Source: Struthidea cinerea
Taxonomy: Eukaryota; Chordata; Aves; Passeriformes; Corcoracidae
Reading direction: 5' to 3'
Length of the DNA: 64,000 nucleotides
NCBI GenBank assembly: GCA_013397865.1
Contig: VZTI01000468.1
Span: 84,170-148,169 of the forward strand
Shown here: positions 46,301 through 58,300 of the stretch, one piece after another
How positions within the stretch are numbered: the stretch's first letter is position 1
How the letters are laid out: each line of letters starts with the position of its first letter
Notes under the pieces: generated by a model
Databases searched by the model: none
Told to the model about the DNA's origin: nothing
The model's input: the letters and a program-made list of their open reading frames with translations, nothing else
Position numbers and translations under genes: made by a program

Positions 46301-47857
46301 CTTAACACACTGGATGTTCCTAGGGGGAATTCACCATGCTGGAGAGGTTTGAATATGAAAATGTGTAAAACGTCTTCCAAGGACTCATCTTGTCAGTACT
46401 CATCAGAGCAGATGGTAAATATAAATAACCTGTGGAGCAGTTTTTCTTTAACCTATGCCCTCCACTTGTACCTTCACTGAAGCAATGCTGGCCCATCATG
46501 ATTTGGTTCTCAAATATCATGTTCTTGTTATATTGAAAAAGACTTTGGGAAATGTCCCGCATGCTGCTCTACAGGGGGAGAAAATTAATAAAAAATGACT
46601 GAGTTGTCCCTCAAAAAACTGGTATTAACTGCTCTGCCACCATCTGTTAGTGCTCAGAGGAACATGTTCAGGGTATTCAAGTATCACAGAAGCTTACTGT
46701 TTTGGTATATACTGGGGTCTTGATCCAGGAAAATGCTTAGTGCCCTCAGCTTCCGTACCTTTTCCTCAGAGGAGAGAGCATGGATCTCCTGGGTTGTAAA
46801 AAGTTTGTCTTTCCAGTGACATTGTCTTTGTTAAAATCTTACACATAACTCCGGGATTGTATTGCATGTGAAGGGCTGTGAGGAATGGAAGCCTTAATGA
46901 GCCTGCACATCCTTTTCTTGCTTTTTTTGCTCAGCGATCCTTTATTTGTTAAGGAATTGTAGTGTTTCAAAGTTCCAATATGTAAAACTATGTGCATTTT
47001 TTACAAACTCGGTAGCATGGAGATTAATTGCCTCTTTCTGCTCAACTCCAGGCTAAATGACACATGTGTGGTGACAAAATGAGGGTGAAGTACCTGTTTC
47101 TATACTGCAATCAAGGTATAGAAAGGGTATTTAGCTTTCATCACTTCCTAATACTTCTAATGAAAATGTGACTGTTCTGTATTGAATGCCTTCTATCTCA
47201 GAATAATAATATGTTGGAAACTCTGATAGTCTTGTCTTTTTAAAACATGGAAATGATGCAATGTACTTGTGTCAGTGACACACACACCATCCTGGTTAAA
47301 ACTAATGTGACTGTTTCAAGTATCAACACTCTTCCTCTACCAATAATTAGGGTAGTGGGCATAGGCATTTCTCACAGCATGCAGGAGACAAAAAGAGACA
47401 TGAATTGGGGTAGACTTTTTAAGGAAGCAAGCACAGACCCTAAAAAGCTGCACAAGTGCCCAAATGGAGCATGGCATTCATGAGCAGAAATTTGGATATC
47501 CACAATCCCTGCACTAGACTGAAGATCTAGTTTCCATTATTGTCCTTTTGAAAACATTTGGAAAATGCTGCTACCTCATGCCTATTTATTTCCTTATTGA
47601 AATCAATATTCATATAATGAGCTCTAACGTGTTTCTGACCTGTGTAAATGCAGTGAATTCTTGGAATGGGGAGCGGTGAGGGAGAAAACTCTGGTAATGG
47701 AAATTTAAGGATCTTTCTTAAACCTGTGTGAGAGATGGGTACTGGAAAGATGTCTCCTAAGGCAGAGGATGCTGTGGTATACCTAATGTTGATCTTGACT
47801 GCTCAGGCATTTTTAGATATGAGACAATCTTTACTTATGCAATTGCCTAGCAATAAA
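40362..47857. other. Long unique non-coding stretch, no gene seen
   Basis: No gene was recognised; open frames are all under about 90 codons. A MIR-like relic lies at about 45805-45870. At 46714-46750 GTCTTGATCCAGGAAAATGC followed by TTAGTGCC may be one end of the same old palindromic family seen at 20058 and 55244. A-rich runs occur near 43963-43973 and 43999-44007. Confidence 0.5.
45805..45870 (-). repeat. Possible MIR-like SINE relic
   Basis: ATTTTACAG (45808-45816), then GAGGAAACTCAG (45821-45832) and a diverged CACAGAAAGTCA parallel the reverse complement of the MIR segment that reads CTCAGTTTCCTCATCTGTAAAAT in the sense direction. The fragment is short and old. A chance resemblance cannot be excluded. 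Confidence 0.3.
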
Positions 47858-47887
47858 AAAAATAAAATATATAAAAATAAAATATAT
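47858..47887. repeat. 15-bp tandem duplication, AT-only
   Basis: AAAAATAAAATATAT occurs twice, head to tail and without mismatch (47858-47872 and 47873-47887). Such a two-copy perfect repeat suggests recent slippage. It lies about 125 bases from the end of the CR1 fragment at 48013. Confidence 0.85.
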
Positions 47888-48012
47888 TGAGATCATATCA
47901 ACTGGGCAAATGTGGAATGGTACAAAACTGAATAAACCCTTGGATGATACAGTTGGTCACCTTTTCTGCTGCTGAAAAAGTCAAGATAAAGACAGTGAAT
48001 ATAAGAGCTGGT

Positions 48013-48290
48013 ATCACAGAATCACGTGGGATATGCTGAGTTGGAAGGGTCCCACAGGGATCATCGAGTCCAATTCCTGACTCTGCACAGGACATCTCAA
48101 GAATCACACTCTGTACCTGAGAGCACTCTCCAAACACTTCTGGAGCTCTGTCAGGCTTGGTGCTGTGACCACATACCTGGGGAGCCCGTTCCAGTGCCCA
48201 ATCACCCTCTGGGTGAAGGACCTTTACCTAATACCTAATCTAAACATCCCATGGCACAACTTCAGCCAAGTCCACGTTTCCTTAGTGGTA
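48013..48290 (-). mobile_element. CR1 LINE fragment, 3' end
   Basis: On the plus strand the copy begins ATCACAGAATCA, the reverse complement of the ATTCTGTGAT tail unit that ends CR1 elements. It continues with GAGTTGGAAGGGTCCCACAG, GATCATCGAGTCCAA, CTCTGGGTGAAGGACCTTTACC and GGCACAACTTCAGCC, all standard landmarks of the avian CR1 3' region in the expected order. It is 5'-truncated, as most CR1 copies are, so only the end of the reverse transcriptase reading frame and the 3' untranslated part remain. It is moderately diverged and clearly younger than the neighbouring plus-strand fragment. CR1 insertion leaves no reliable target duplication, and none was seen. Confidence 0.85.
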
Positions 48291-48724
48291 TGAAGAGAAC
48301 TTGAATGTAGACTGCAAAGTTGTTCAAGGCAAACTTACTATGTGTTAATTTCAGAATACAGCAGGAGGCTCTCATGTGTACATGTATCAGGCTGTGGCTG
48401 TTTTTTCCTTCTGCTGTGGTGTTGTAAATAAAGCACTCTAGAGAGATCTGGGGTATATGTTTGGCACTGTTACTGCTGTTCTGGATAGGTTTGTTCTGAT
48501 AGAAGATAGTTGATTAGCTAAAGGTAACCTGATTATTTTTCTGTGTTAGTACTGAATGTTTGCACAGCAGTAGATGTAATGTCTGTGTTTTTGGCTTTGT
48601 AGGAAGCAGCTTAAATTACGATGTTCTCAGTTACAACAGTCTAAGCTGTTGATTTAGAAGTAATTGAAGATGGCACGAAAATGCTGAATGAGATCAAAGC
48701 TGATGATTTATTTATTAAAGACAA
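48291..48724. other. Unique spacer between the two CR1 fragments
   Basis: No gene or repeat was recognised in this AT-rich spacer. Part of it could be further, unrecognisable CR1 sequence. Confidence 0.4.
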
Positions 48725-49770
48725 ATTGTAACAGACTAACCTGGCACCTGGTTCTAACAGGACAGGCTCACTATTTAGCAGGTGTAGGATGTCCAACAGG
48801 TTTTCCACATGGGAAATGATTAGTGAAGGCAGGCAACAGCAGGAGTGAAGTGCAAAGGGGCCAAAGAAGCAGTTACATGCTACTGATGAAAGGGAGTGTA
48901 GCTACAAATCTTGGAGGAAGGTTGCTAAGGGGTTTTCCCAGCTAGGATTGGTCTTTGGTGGTTCTTGCTCAAATTTTCATCAGTGATACTGTTGGAATAT
49001 TCACTTTTTGTGCTAAAGCTAGAAAAATGTGAGATTTAACAGGAGAACTGGGATTTCACGAAGCAGAAGAGGAAGGTACTGAAGATGGGAATAAAAAAAC
49101 CCAGAAGGTTTTGCAGCAGCGCAAAATGTGTCCAATGCCTTGTATATCAAATACACCCACAGTAAAGTAAGAAAATATAATTTGTGGATGCCTAATGATA
49201 AGGAGGGGAATGATTGGTAGGATGGCTCTGGGCTAACCAAGCTGAGATGGCTGTGGGAAAAATAAATATTGCTCTAGCCAAGGTAGAAGTCAATCTGTGC
49301 AGGGGTGAGGTGCTGCTTTTGTACCAGGCACTGGGGAGACCTCACATACATCTGTTCAGATATAGTGCAGAAATTATTCAAATGCAAAAGAGGCACCTGG
49401 AAATAATTAAAGGACTGATCTGACTGTCATTCCAGAACTGAAAGAGCATGGCTTGCTTAGCCTAGCAGTATTCAGAGGTGATATCATTGTTTCCTATAAA
49501 TCTATCAGGAGAGTAAATTTCTGCAAGAGAGGCTACTGTCAGCACAAAGCCATGGATATAAACTGTGAACTGATTTCAGCTGGAAACCAGGAGACTTTTC
49601 CTTTGTGCTGCTGCCCATTGGAACAATGAGGAAATTCCTCTTTTCAGCTTCTTTTGGCTCTTACCTGAGGGTAGAATGAAACTTGTCTGGTGTGTGAAAG
49701 GAATGGCAGGGGTACCTGAACCCACTGGGTCTAACCTCCACAGCCAAGTGGAAAACTTGGACAGCATGAG
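48725..49770 (+). mobile_element. Old, degraded CR1 LINE fragment (reverse transcriptase end)
   Basis: Several CR1 landmarks appear in order on the plus strand: a segment like the CAGGGCTCAGTACTGGG...CTTCATCAATGA stretch at about 48929-48985 (TTCATCAGTGATACTG); GTGCTGCTTTTGTACCAGGC with GAGACCTCACAT at 49309-49346; GCTTGCTTAGCCTAGCAG with TGATATCATTG and CCTATAAATCTATCAGG at 49452-49512; and GATATAAACTG at 49555-49565. These match the C-terminal part of the CR1 reverse transcriptase ORF. Many stops and indels break the frame, so it is a pseudogene of the element. It has the character of an ancestral archosaur copy and lacks a clear 3' tail. It faces the opposite way to the copy at 48013-48290. 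Confidence 0.65.
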
Positions 49771-52700
49771 AGGAAAATACCTTATACCATTAAACAGTTT
49801 AATGGTCCTTTACTGAGTAGTCAACTCTCTCCTCCCCAGAAATTTGGGTGATGAAGAGCACTGTCCTAACTGAGAAACTAGTCTGGCTCAGAAAAGCACC
49901 TTGAAAGCAGTTAGAAAAACATGGACACCACATGGAAGAAAGTGGAAACCTGGAAAGTGGAAATCAGAAGATAAGGATAATAGAAATTTGGTATGGAAGC
50001 AAAAAGGTGCAAGGAGAAACATGTGGCTGGCACTCTTGAGGTTAGTAAACATATCTTTTTATAACTGCATTAAGGAATGAAAGATATCTCAGGAATAGTA
50101 TTGGTCTGTTGCTGGAGAGAGAATAAAACTGGAGATAAGAAAGCAGACCTTATCAAGTAAAGTCTCTATTCTGTATTTGCAGTAGAGGTCAGATGGTCAT
50201 CATGTGATGTTGATCCGGCTTTCCATTCCAGCAGTGTGAAGGTTGTCACACAGCCACATCGAGGTGGATGTTTCTGAAGTGGTGGGGTAGGGGGTCTCAA
50301 AGATCTGCTGATTTGTTTTTCAAGTACTGTCCAAGCATTGGCTGAGGACTTGCTTGATGATAATCTTGAAACATGTGCTTAAATTATGCTGAGACTATGG
50401 AGAAACCAGGATGATGCAAAGTTAGGGCAGGACTTGGTACTGCTTGAAACACTGGTAAGATTAAGTCTCAGAAGCTGTTTCTGAGCAGCTGCTCCTTCCT
50501 GAGTAGGGAATGAGTTGCCAGCAGGATCCACTGGGGTTCATTCTTGGCTCTGAGACATTTACACTCTTAGTGACCTGGCAGAAAGAACAAACCATAGCAG
50601 GGAAGAGAAACACAGACCTGGATCACGGGGGAGAAACTTGCTATGTGGAGCTGAACAAATAGTACCATGGGAGAAAATAGCTCCAGTAGCAATTTACCAA
50701 AATCGTGTTGGATTTTTGCACTCATGCTGTTTAAAATCAAAACATTTTCCTCCATTAAGCATGCTTCAGACAGCAGTCGTGCCTGTTGCCTTTGTGGAAC
50801 ATATAAACAGTACCTCTGGAATCATCTAATGTGGGTTCAGCTCGTCTGTCATGTGCATCTCCTCCAGATGCTTGAATATCCTGCGTTGGTTGAGAAGCAA
50901 ACTGTGAGGTTTGATGTTGACCTACTGTTAACACAGTAGCTATTTGGATTCCTAGAGCAGGGGGCAGGTGTCCAAGCTTTTGCCTTGCATGACTAATAAT
51001 GCTAAATGCTGTAAGGGAAAATGGCTTTAAAATTCTTTCAGAATGGTTCTAGTTACCAGAGAGAAACAGTTTACTGAAATGATAAAGACAAGACAACGTC
51101 TGATCTACTAATGTCACTTTATCAGCAGTAAATGCTGAAAATAATGAATTCTTTCAATGTCTGACCTGGCCCTATATGGTACTGCTGAATCATTTTTTGC
51201 TGTCATAGAAGGCAACTGGTATAATGCATCTCAGTCTGAAATCTGACTGAGCTCATTGGTTTTCAGCCAGTTTCTGCAGTGCTGTGGAATTCAAAACACA
51301 AGTCCAAAAGCTGAGTTTGGTAAGTTTAAATTCTTCAATTTAGGCAGGAGGAAAAATACAAGTTTGGCAAACTGAAAAGTTAAAAATTACCAGGGAGTAG
51401 TGATTTGGTGAAAATTGGTATTTGCTAAATAGAAGGCAGATAACGGAGACACTTGTTATGGTCTTCCTTCTTGAATTCTATTTCCTATCGTATAAGGACT
51501 TCTTTTGCCTAATGTTGACTTAAACTGCTGTTTTTGAGCAAGGTCACTGGTACAGGAAAGGCCACTTGAACACATGACATGGAAGACTGTTTTAAAGACA
51601 ATCACGATTAATGGTACACAGAGTTAGGGATTAAATTTGCACCCCAAGGGTTGCCATTCTTCTCTTCCTTTCTCAGTATTTTGTCTTATGTTTGTAGCTA
51701 GTAAGTTCTTACCTGACTTCTAAGGTTCAGAGTTGTGGGCTTGATTTTTTTGCCTTTTTATGTTTCTGTTCTCCTTACATCAAGGTTGGGTGCATCTTGC
51801 AGGGACCTATCCCCCACAGTTATCCAGGAAACAGAGCCATACAACCGCAGTACAGCTCTGCATGGGCAGCAATTAACAAGCAAGCAAAAGGCAGCTTGTT
51901 TTTAAAAAGTTGCTAATGCTAAACATGGGGTCAATCTTTTAATTTCAGAAATTAAGGTACAAAACTTACCACAATGCCCTTAGGTATTTCTGAACAGCTT
52001 GTGAATGTAGGTATAGGTGTTTAATCCCAGAATCCATTTAAAAGGGCTTAAATCCATACATATGTACAAATGATGAATTAAGTGGATCAATTTTGCCTTA
52101 TGTGTATTCATCACCATACTGTTCATTAGCTGAACAAAGAAAATAGCTTCAAGATTTCAGATCAAGAGTCTATCAAGGTTTGGCAAGCTGAACAACTTAT
52201 GCAGAAGCTTGGCCTCGTGGGACATGAATGCTCTGGAGTGACCTTGAAAGCGTGATTTTGCAGGACAGAATGGGCAGCAGTGTCATGGTTGTAGTGCTTT
52301 GTGGGTGGGTGTAGGAGCTTGGGTTTGTTAGCTGAGCTGTGAAATCAGAAAATTCCCTGGGGCTGACCTCAGAGTACAAATGCCCTTAGTGAAACAGAAC
52401 GAAACCACAATGAACTGTGGGAAATGTTAAATATAGCCTGTGACCCTGAAATATTTCATTTTGGTTAACTTCTCTAAATATTAATGATTTTTGAAGCAAA
52501 ACATTATTTCAGCACAGAAAAGAAATGATTCAAAATCCTTTTCTTTAATTATTTTCAAGGCGAGAAAACACATCAAAACTGTGTGCGCTTTTGGAACCAC
52601 TTAGCAAGTCATGATGCCCAATGGGTGCTAGAATTCAGGTTTTCTGGTAGCAGCATAAAGTTCCTGCTTTCATGGCTGGGTTGTGGAAGCTTGCTAGAGG

Positions 52701-53199
52701 AGGAAAAGGAGGGAAAAAATGGGGTTGAAAGGAAAGATTGCTGTTGCTCTTTTTGATGGGAGTGGCACCAGAGAGTGCCACGGCCTAGCAAGAACTTCTG
52801 CGCTGACCATACTTAGTTCTCGCCCTACTTTCAACCTTTGTCTCTTCAAATCTATATTGTTTTATCCAAATCTGAACTACGGGAAGGTCTGGAAGGAGGA
52901 AAAGCCAGTTCCTCATGATCTGTAGCTAAAAAGGGCTGCTTGTCTGGAAAGCCTTGTTCTTACTGGAGCTCATCTGAAGCTTCCTAATGAAGCTGCCTCA
53001 GCTAGGCTGAGACAGAGTGGAAACACGTTAATGTTTGAGAAATTTAACTTGAGTGGCCCTTGACATGAAGTTTGGAAAACTTTTACCTGTTTTTTTCAGA
53101 ACTAAATAGGAGGAGGAGGTGTAGGTAAGTGAAAACGGTCTATTGAGGCAGCAGAAGACTTTTCTGTGTAAGTAGAGAATAAGCTCGGAAAAAATCAGC
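49771..53199. other. Unique non-coding sequence with a possible CR1 trace
   Basis: No gene was recognised. The segment at about 50519-50585 (CAGCAGGATCCACTGGGG, then TTACACTCTTAGTGACCTGG) faintly resembles the CR1 stretch before and after the FINDL motif, but it is too diverged to call. The remainder is AT-rich unique sequence. Confidence 0.4.
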
Positions 53200-53820
53200 A
53201 CTATTATTAATTGTTTTAATGAAATGCTGCTACATGGTAGCGTTTAGACTGACCAACATCTACACTCTGTAGCTGCACTGTGACTCCACCAACGTCTCTT
53301 CATTTCATTGTGCAATTCATCCCACCATCATCACAAGTCTGAACTACACTTGTAACCTCGGCTTCCAATATGCTGAATTGGCGATAAAATCAAAGTGGGG
53401 GGAGAAATATTTTTTACAAAGAACAGACATTACTCCCTTTTGACAAGAGACAAATGTTTCATTCAAATGCTGCATTTCGCATATTGGAAACAGTAATGAA
53501 TTCTTGTGCACCTTTCTCCCTAGTTCACAATGTCAGCCCCAGGCTTAGAGGCACTTCAGGCTTTTCTTACAAAATTAAATTTAATGTTACACCCTCCAGT
53601 GGAATGATGCATAAATCAATTGTTTGATTTGCATGGACTCTAGTGAACAGCCCCATTCCGTGCAAATATAAACCCAGACTTGAATATTATGTCAGGGACA
53701 GGAACAAAGCAATCTAGGGTTTCCAATGAGAGTCTGGTACCAAGTGTAATTCAGGCTGGTATTATGTTGCTCTCATGTCAGGGCTGTTATTAAAATTCTT
53801 AGGTTTTGCCTCCTTTTTTT
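53200..53820. promoter_or_regulatory. Candidate regulatory block with PBX-HOX-like and octamer motifs
   Basis: Seen directly: GCATAAATCA (53609-53618) is the reverse complement of TGATTTATGC, close to the PBX-HOX9/10 consensus. It overlaps a perfect inverted repeat AAATCAA (53613-53619) and TTGATTT (53624-53630) around TTGT, and the right arm runs into the octamer ATTTGCAT (53627-53634). ATCAAAG (TCF/LEF type) is near 53388-53394. The block has no recognisable repeats, low-complexity DNA or open frame of note. Known: octamers bind POU proteins; PBX-HOX heterodimers bind TGATTTAT-type sites. Inference: a developmental enhancer or conserved non-coding element. Boundaries are approximate and conservation is untested. 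Confidence 0.33.
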
Positions 53821-55243
53821 CATCTCAAAAGAAAATGTTTTTTCTGACCTTCTCGTATTTGGGCAAACCAGTATACACCAGTGTTATTTATACAGTGTCT
53901 GTGAGGAGCTGAGATGGAATTGTTGGAGGGTTTTAGCTTTCTCTTAGATAAGCAGCAAGGCTAGGAGGACAGAGGAGTAATGAAACAAGGCAAAGCAAAG
54001 ATGATCATGGAATAAAAATGCAAACAGAAAGAAAAAGATTAGGTAGGTTTGTACCCTTTTTGAAAACAGGTCACTTTCCATGTGAGTATTCAGAGCCTGG
54101 ACCAGGTCAACAAAGTTAAGGGACTAGAAGGCACGAAATACATTCTGCTTGAACATGCAAATGCATTTGTGTTCTACACGATACAAATCCCCCTGCAGGG
54201 CTCTCTCCTGGAGTCGGGCTGCTGGGTACTGCACTGCCATGTATTTATTACAGATGGCTGTCCTTAAGTTCTTCGTGGTGGCTGTTGATTTAGTGCAGTG
54301 AATTATAAACACTGTTCCTCACAAACCCTGCTGAAATTTTGATTGCTTTATGAGCCTGAAGTTTGTTGATGAGATGATGAGTTTCTAGTTGACCGAGAAA
54401 CTCTTTCCACAGCACTCGTGTATCAACTCCATTGGACAAAAACATGCCACTGCATTAAAGCTTAGCACTGGATTACTAATGTAATTTATATTTTAACATT
54501 AGGCATTTAATTCTTAGCAACTGAATATTTAGTTTAGTCTTGCCTTTGTTTCCAAACAAGGAACACACAGTTTTCTTGGATCAGTCGCAAACTGCCCAAA
54601 CCTGAACATTGTCCAATTCCTCTTCACTAAAGGAGGGCATCTACTGGATCTTCTTCTTAACAGTGACCAAGTCCTGCTTGGGGCTGTGGTACTTGATGGC
54701 TGTGTGGTTGCTGAGACATGAATTGGTAGAGTTTAAGATCCAAAGGGGAATGAAGCAGGCTAACAGCTGGATAAAGCTCTGATTGCAAGGGAGTAAGCTT
54801 TGATTTTCCAAGGATCTGCTTGGCAGGATCCCATGGGAAGCTGCTCTGTAGGACAGATGAGTCTTGGGAAAACCATCTGACCTTCAAGGACAGTCTTTTC
54901 AAGGATCAATCAACTTTGATCCTGGGGTGCAAGAAAATCAGAGAATTTCTAGACAACTCAAAGATTTTTGCCTTACTTTCTCCCTGTCTCTACAATAATA
55001 TTATTTGTGTATTGTGTGTGATGTGTTCCTGCTGCCACATGGGCAGTCACACATTTAAATAACAGTTTCCAAAGCCCTTCGCTGGGCAGGTGCTACAGAG
55101 GTCTAAAGTCCTGTTAGCCACCTACATTTTCCTTCTGTTAGCATTTTCACTGTGAAATGTGCTGAAAACATTCTGAAAGGTCAGAGATTCTGCTGTATGA
55201 CCTTGATACAGCAGCTCACTTTGATTTAATTATCCTTTACCGA
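53821..55243. other. Unique non-coding sequence, no gene seen
   Basis: Only short overlapping open frames were found and no recognisable repeat. Confidence 0.5.
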
Positions 55244-55380
55244 TGTTATGGAAGTCAATAGGACTTATTCATTTCCCTGCATTAAGTACAAGTTAAGTGT
55301 TTTGATGGATGGGAATGCTTTTAAAAGTGTATTTTAAGTTTCACACCTGACTAAGTGCTTTGCTGAATTGGAGCCTTGGC
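55244..55380. repeat. Relic of an old palindromic amniote repeat (second copy)
   Basis: GAAGTCAATAGGACTTA (55251-55267) corresponds to the central GAAGTCAATGGGACTA of the family. It is followed by AGTTAAGTG (55290-55298) and CTAAGTGCTTTGCTGAATTG with GAGCCTT (55351-55377), which corresponds to the right arm and end (AAGTGCTTTGCTGAATCAGGGCC type). Length and order fit one half of the element plus its centre. The relic is diverged and shows no coding potential. The family name is not known to me. Confidence 0.5.
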
Positions 55381-58300
55381 AACTTACTGTTTTGATTGTC
55401 ACCATCTATGTGATGGAACTTAGAAAGTTAACTAGATATTCTCAAGCAGGTGAGTGATATCAGGTGCATATTCTCTTGATCTTCAGGTTTTTTGCGAGCA
55501 TTTTAACATCGAGTCCTAGCTTACTGAAGTAGCTGCTGTAGTTGGCAGAGATTGCATCTGCAAGAGGGGTGTGACCTCAGCAATGACGAATAAAATGAGG
55601 ATATAGGTTAATATTTTGACTAATAGATGACTCATGATATGAAAATCTTTGAGAATGCCAGGACTGAAGACATAATTGCTGTGAAAGTAGTTCATACAGT
55701 CCCTAGTGTATGTGAGATATACAGGTAACGCTCTTGTCACATTTGATCTGCACCTAGGCTTAAGCATCTTTGGATGATGCCTTTGGGTCATGCCACACTT
55801 AATCGGGACTCAGCATTTTAGTTTGGGATCCCAAAGCGCTTTTGGTGTAGATGAAAAGAAAAATAGACTGTCAGTCTGTATGAAGACCAATATTTTGACT
55901 TTTACATTTTTTTTCTGTCCACAAGTGCCTTTCAGGTAAAGCATGCTGGAAATGTCCTGTCAAAACTTCATGAAAAGAATTCATTGCTGTACAACTAGGA
56001 AGGCTGTGTCACTTGTAAGTACTGTTACAAACAAACTACTTGTTTGTAGTCCCTGAGCAGCAATTGGCCCTTCTCAGCCAATTCCCCAATTTTTATACTG
56101 GGAACGATACTCTCTGAGAGAGCTTTTGTCCAGTTCAGATCAGCAGCTCTGGCCTTGGTCCTTCTTGGCTTCTTTTGCGCTTCCTTGCTGGCAGAGCGTG
56201 GGAAATAGAGAAGTCCTTGACTTGGGCCAAGCACTGCTCAGCAAAGCCAACACATCGGTGTGTTATCAACATTATGCTCCTGCTAAATACAAAACACACC
56301 TACAGCTACTGTACCAGCTACTAGAAAGAAAATTACCTCTATCTCAGCTGAAACCAGGACAAACTGCTCTAATAGAGCACAGCCATGCTTTAATAAAAAA
56401 AAATTAATCAGATCCCGTTGGGATCAAGCAGTCACCTTGAAAGACTACTCCAAAAAGCATGGTTCTGTTTTATAAAAAATCTCATTGAGCAACATCCCCA
56501 ACTCTGTGGCTTACAGAGCCACTTAAGAACAAATACAACTTTAGTTGCTTTAAGATTGTTTAAATGAGCAATCTAGTTAACAAATGTGATACCTGAACAC
56601 ACATGGTAGTCTTGTGTACAATAATGACCACTGTACAAGTTTCGACTTGTACACAGGACATGGCTGCTGTGATTGCTGGGAGCTTGTAGCCACAGGGATG
56701 GTCATATTGCAAAACCAACCATATCAAATGGTTTGAAATTCTTCAGAAGCCAGCAATGTGTGTACATTTCCAGGCTCTCGTTCTTACCTCACATCCCCCT
56801 TCTCTCCTGGGTTTTTGCTGCCATTTCAAAAGGCAAGAGTTTGGCATCTGCCACTTCTGTGGCACCCTTTTGTCAGAGCCAACAGGAGAACCGTACCTCA
56901 ACAGAGATTAAAGACTTTGTCTTGGAGGAAAGCAAAGTTTGATGTAGGGGTTTGTGGTGTGCTTGGAAATCAGGACCATGTCAGATTTCTGTAGTCATCT
57001 TTGCGATGAAGGGGGGATGTGAATGGAGACCCTTGTCTGTATTGAATATATAATAAATAATATGGATCGTGGGAATCTATTTTAATCAAAGTGGGGAGAA
57101 ATTTCTGCTTGAAAAGGTAACGTAGAAAAAACTGGTTTTATCCACTCTACCTCGTAATGTAATATCATAAAGTACCAAGGATCTCGTTCTTAATACAAAT
57201 GGGGAGAATTCAATTTACTTCAAAGAACAACCTTAATAACATCCTTGGAAGGCCTGACTTGCTTTCAAATTTTCTCATATGAATGGCGGTGTAGTTTAGC
57301 GATGTCATCTCTAATAAGTTTATTCTAAGTTGGGAATCTCGAACAGGAAAAAAAAAATCAAAAATCCCCCCATCAGCTTCACCACGTGGGATGTAATAGA
57401 TTTATGCAAGTGCACATAGTGGTTCAGCCCACTGAATTGCATTCCCTATAACCAAGTCTCTTCTTGTAGACAAAATATTGTCCTTTCAGCTTTTTAAAGT
57501 GATCTTTTGCATGTTGATTCAGAGTCTTGTTTTTAAGAGTTTAGGAAGAACTTGGCTCAGGCTAAGTGTAATGATTTTTGCCTCAGCAGTTTTCTTATTA
57601 AATTCTTGTGGAAAACAACTGCAAGGTTATTCAGTGAAACCAGCACAAAGTATACCCACCCAACTAGCTCTCTGCTTTTATATTCAGTCATGAAGACAGA
57701 TGAATCAGAGCCAGTTGCTGTGGCAAAATCCAAATGTAGATATTTGCTGTCCTTGCTAATGGGAGAAAAATGTAGTATAACATCGGCCTAAAGGCTCCAG
57801 CTGTGATTCCTTTGTAACTTGGAGTGCATTAAAAAAAAAGCTTCAGTCAGCAAGATAAGTTAATTTTATTATGACCTTTATAAACTGTTTTAGACTGGAA
57901 CTTGGGAACATCTCTTTAAGATTAAATGTTTAAATCATTTTGGCCCAGGATTGCTAAGCATCTTGAGGACTCCTTTGTTTCAGAAGAAAACCGCAAAATC
58001 TATAAAGAAATTCTGTTTGTGACAATTATTGTCAAAGGAATGATTAGTTAATGTGGAATTCCAAGGTTTTCAATAGGTCCCATCACTACAACACTGATCT
58101 AAAAGAGGGGAGCTGATTTCTCTGAATGTTGTGCTTCTCAGGTTGTGTGCTTGGTCACCAGTTGCTGTTCCTACACTTAAAAGCACTTGGAGGAACAAAT
58201 TGACTTGTCACCAGAGTCATCACTTTGTCCTGCCACAGCTGCTGCCTTGGCCAAAGAAATTGAAGAGAAGGACAAACCTCTCTTCTGCAAAAGTGCACAA

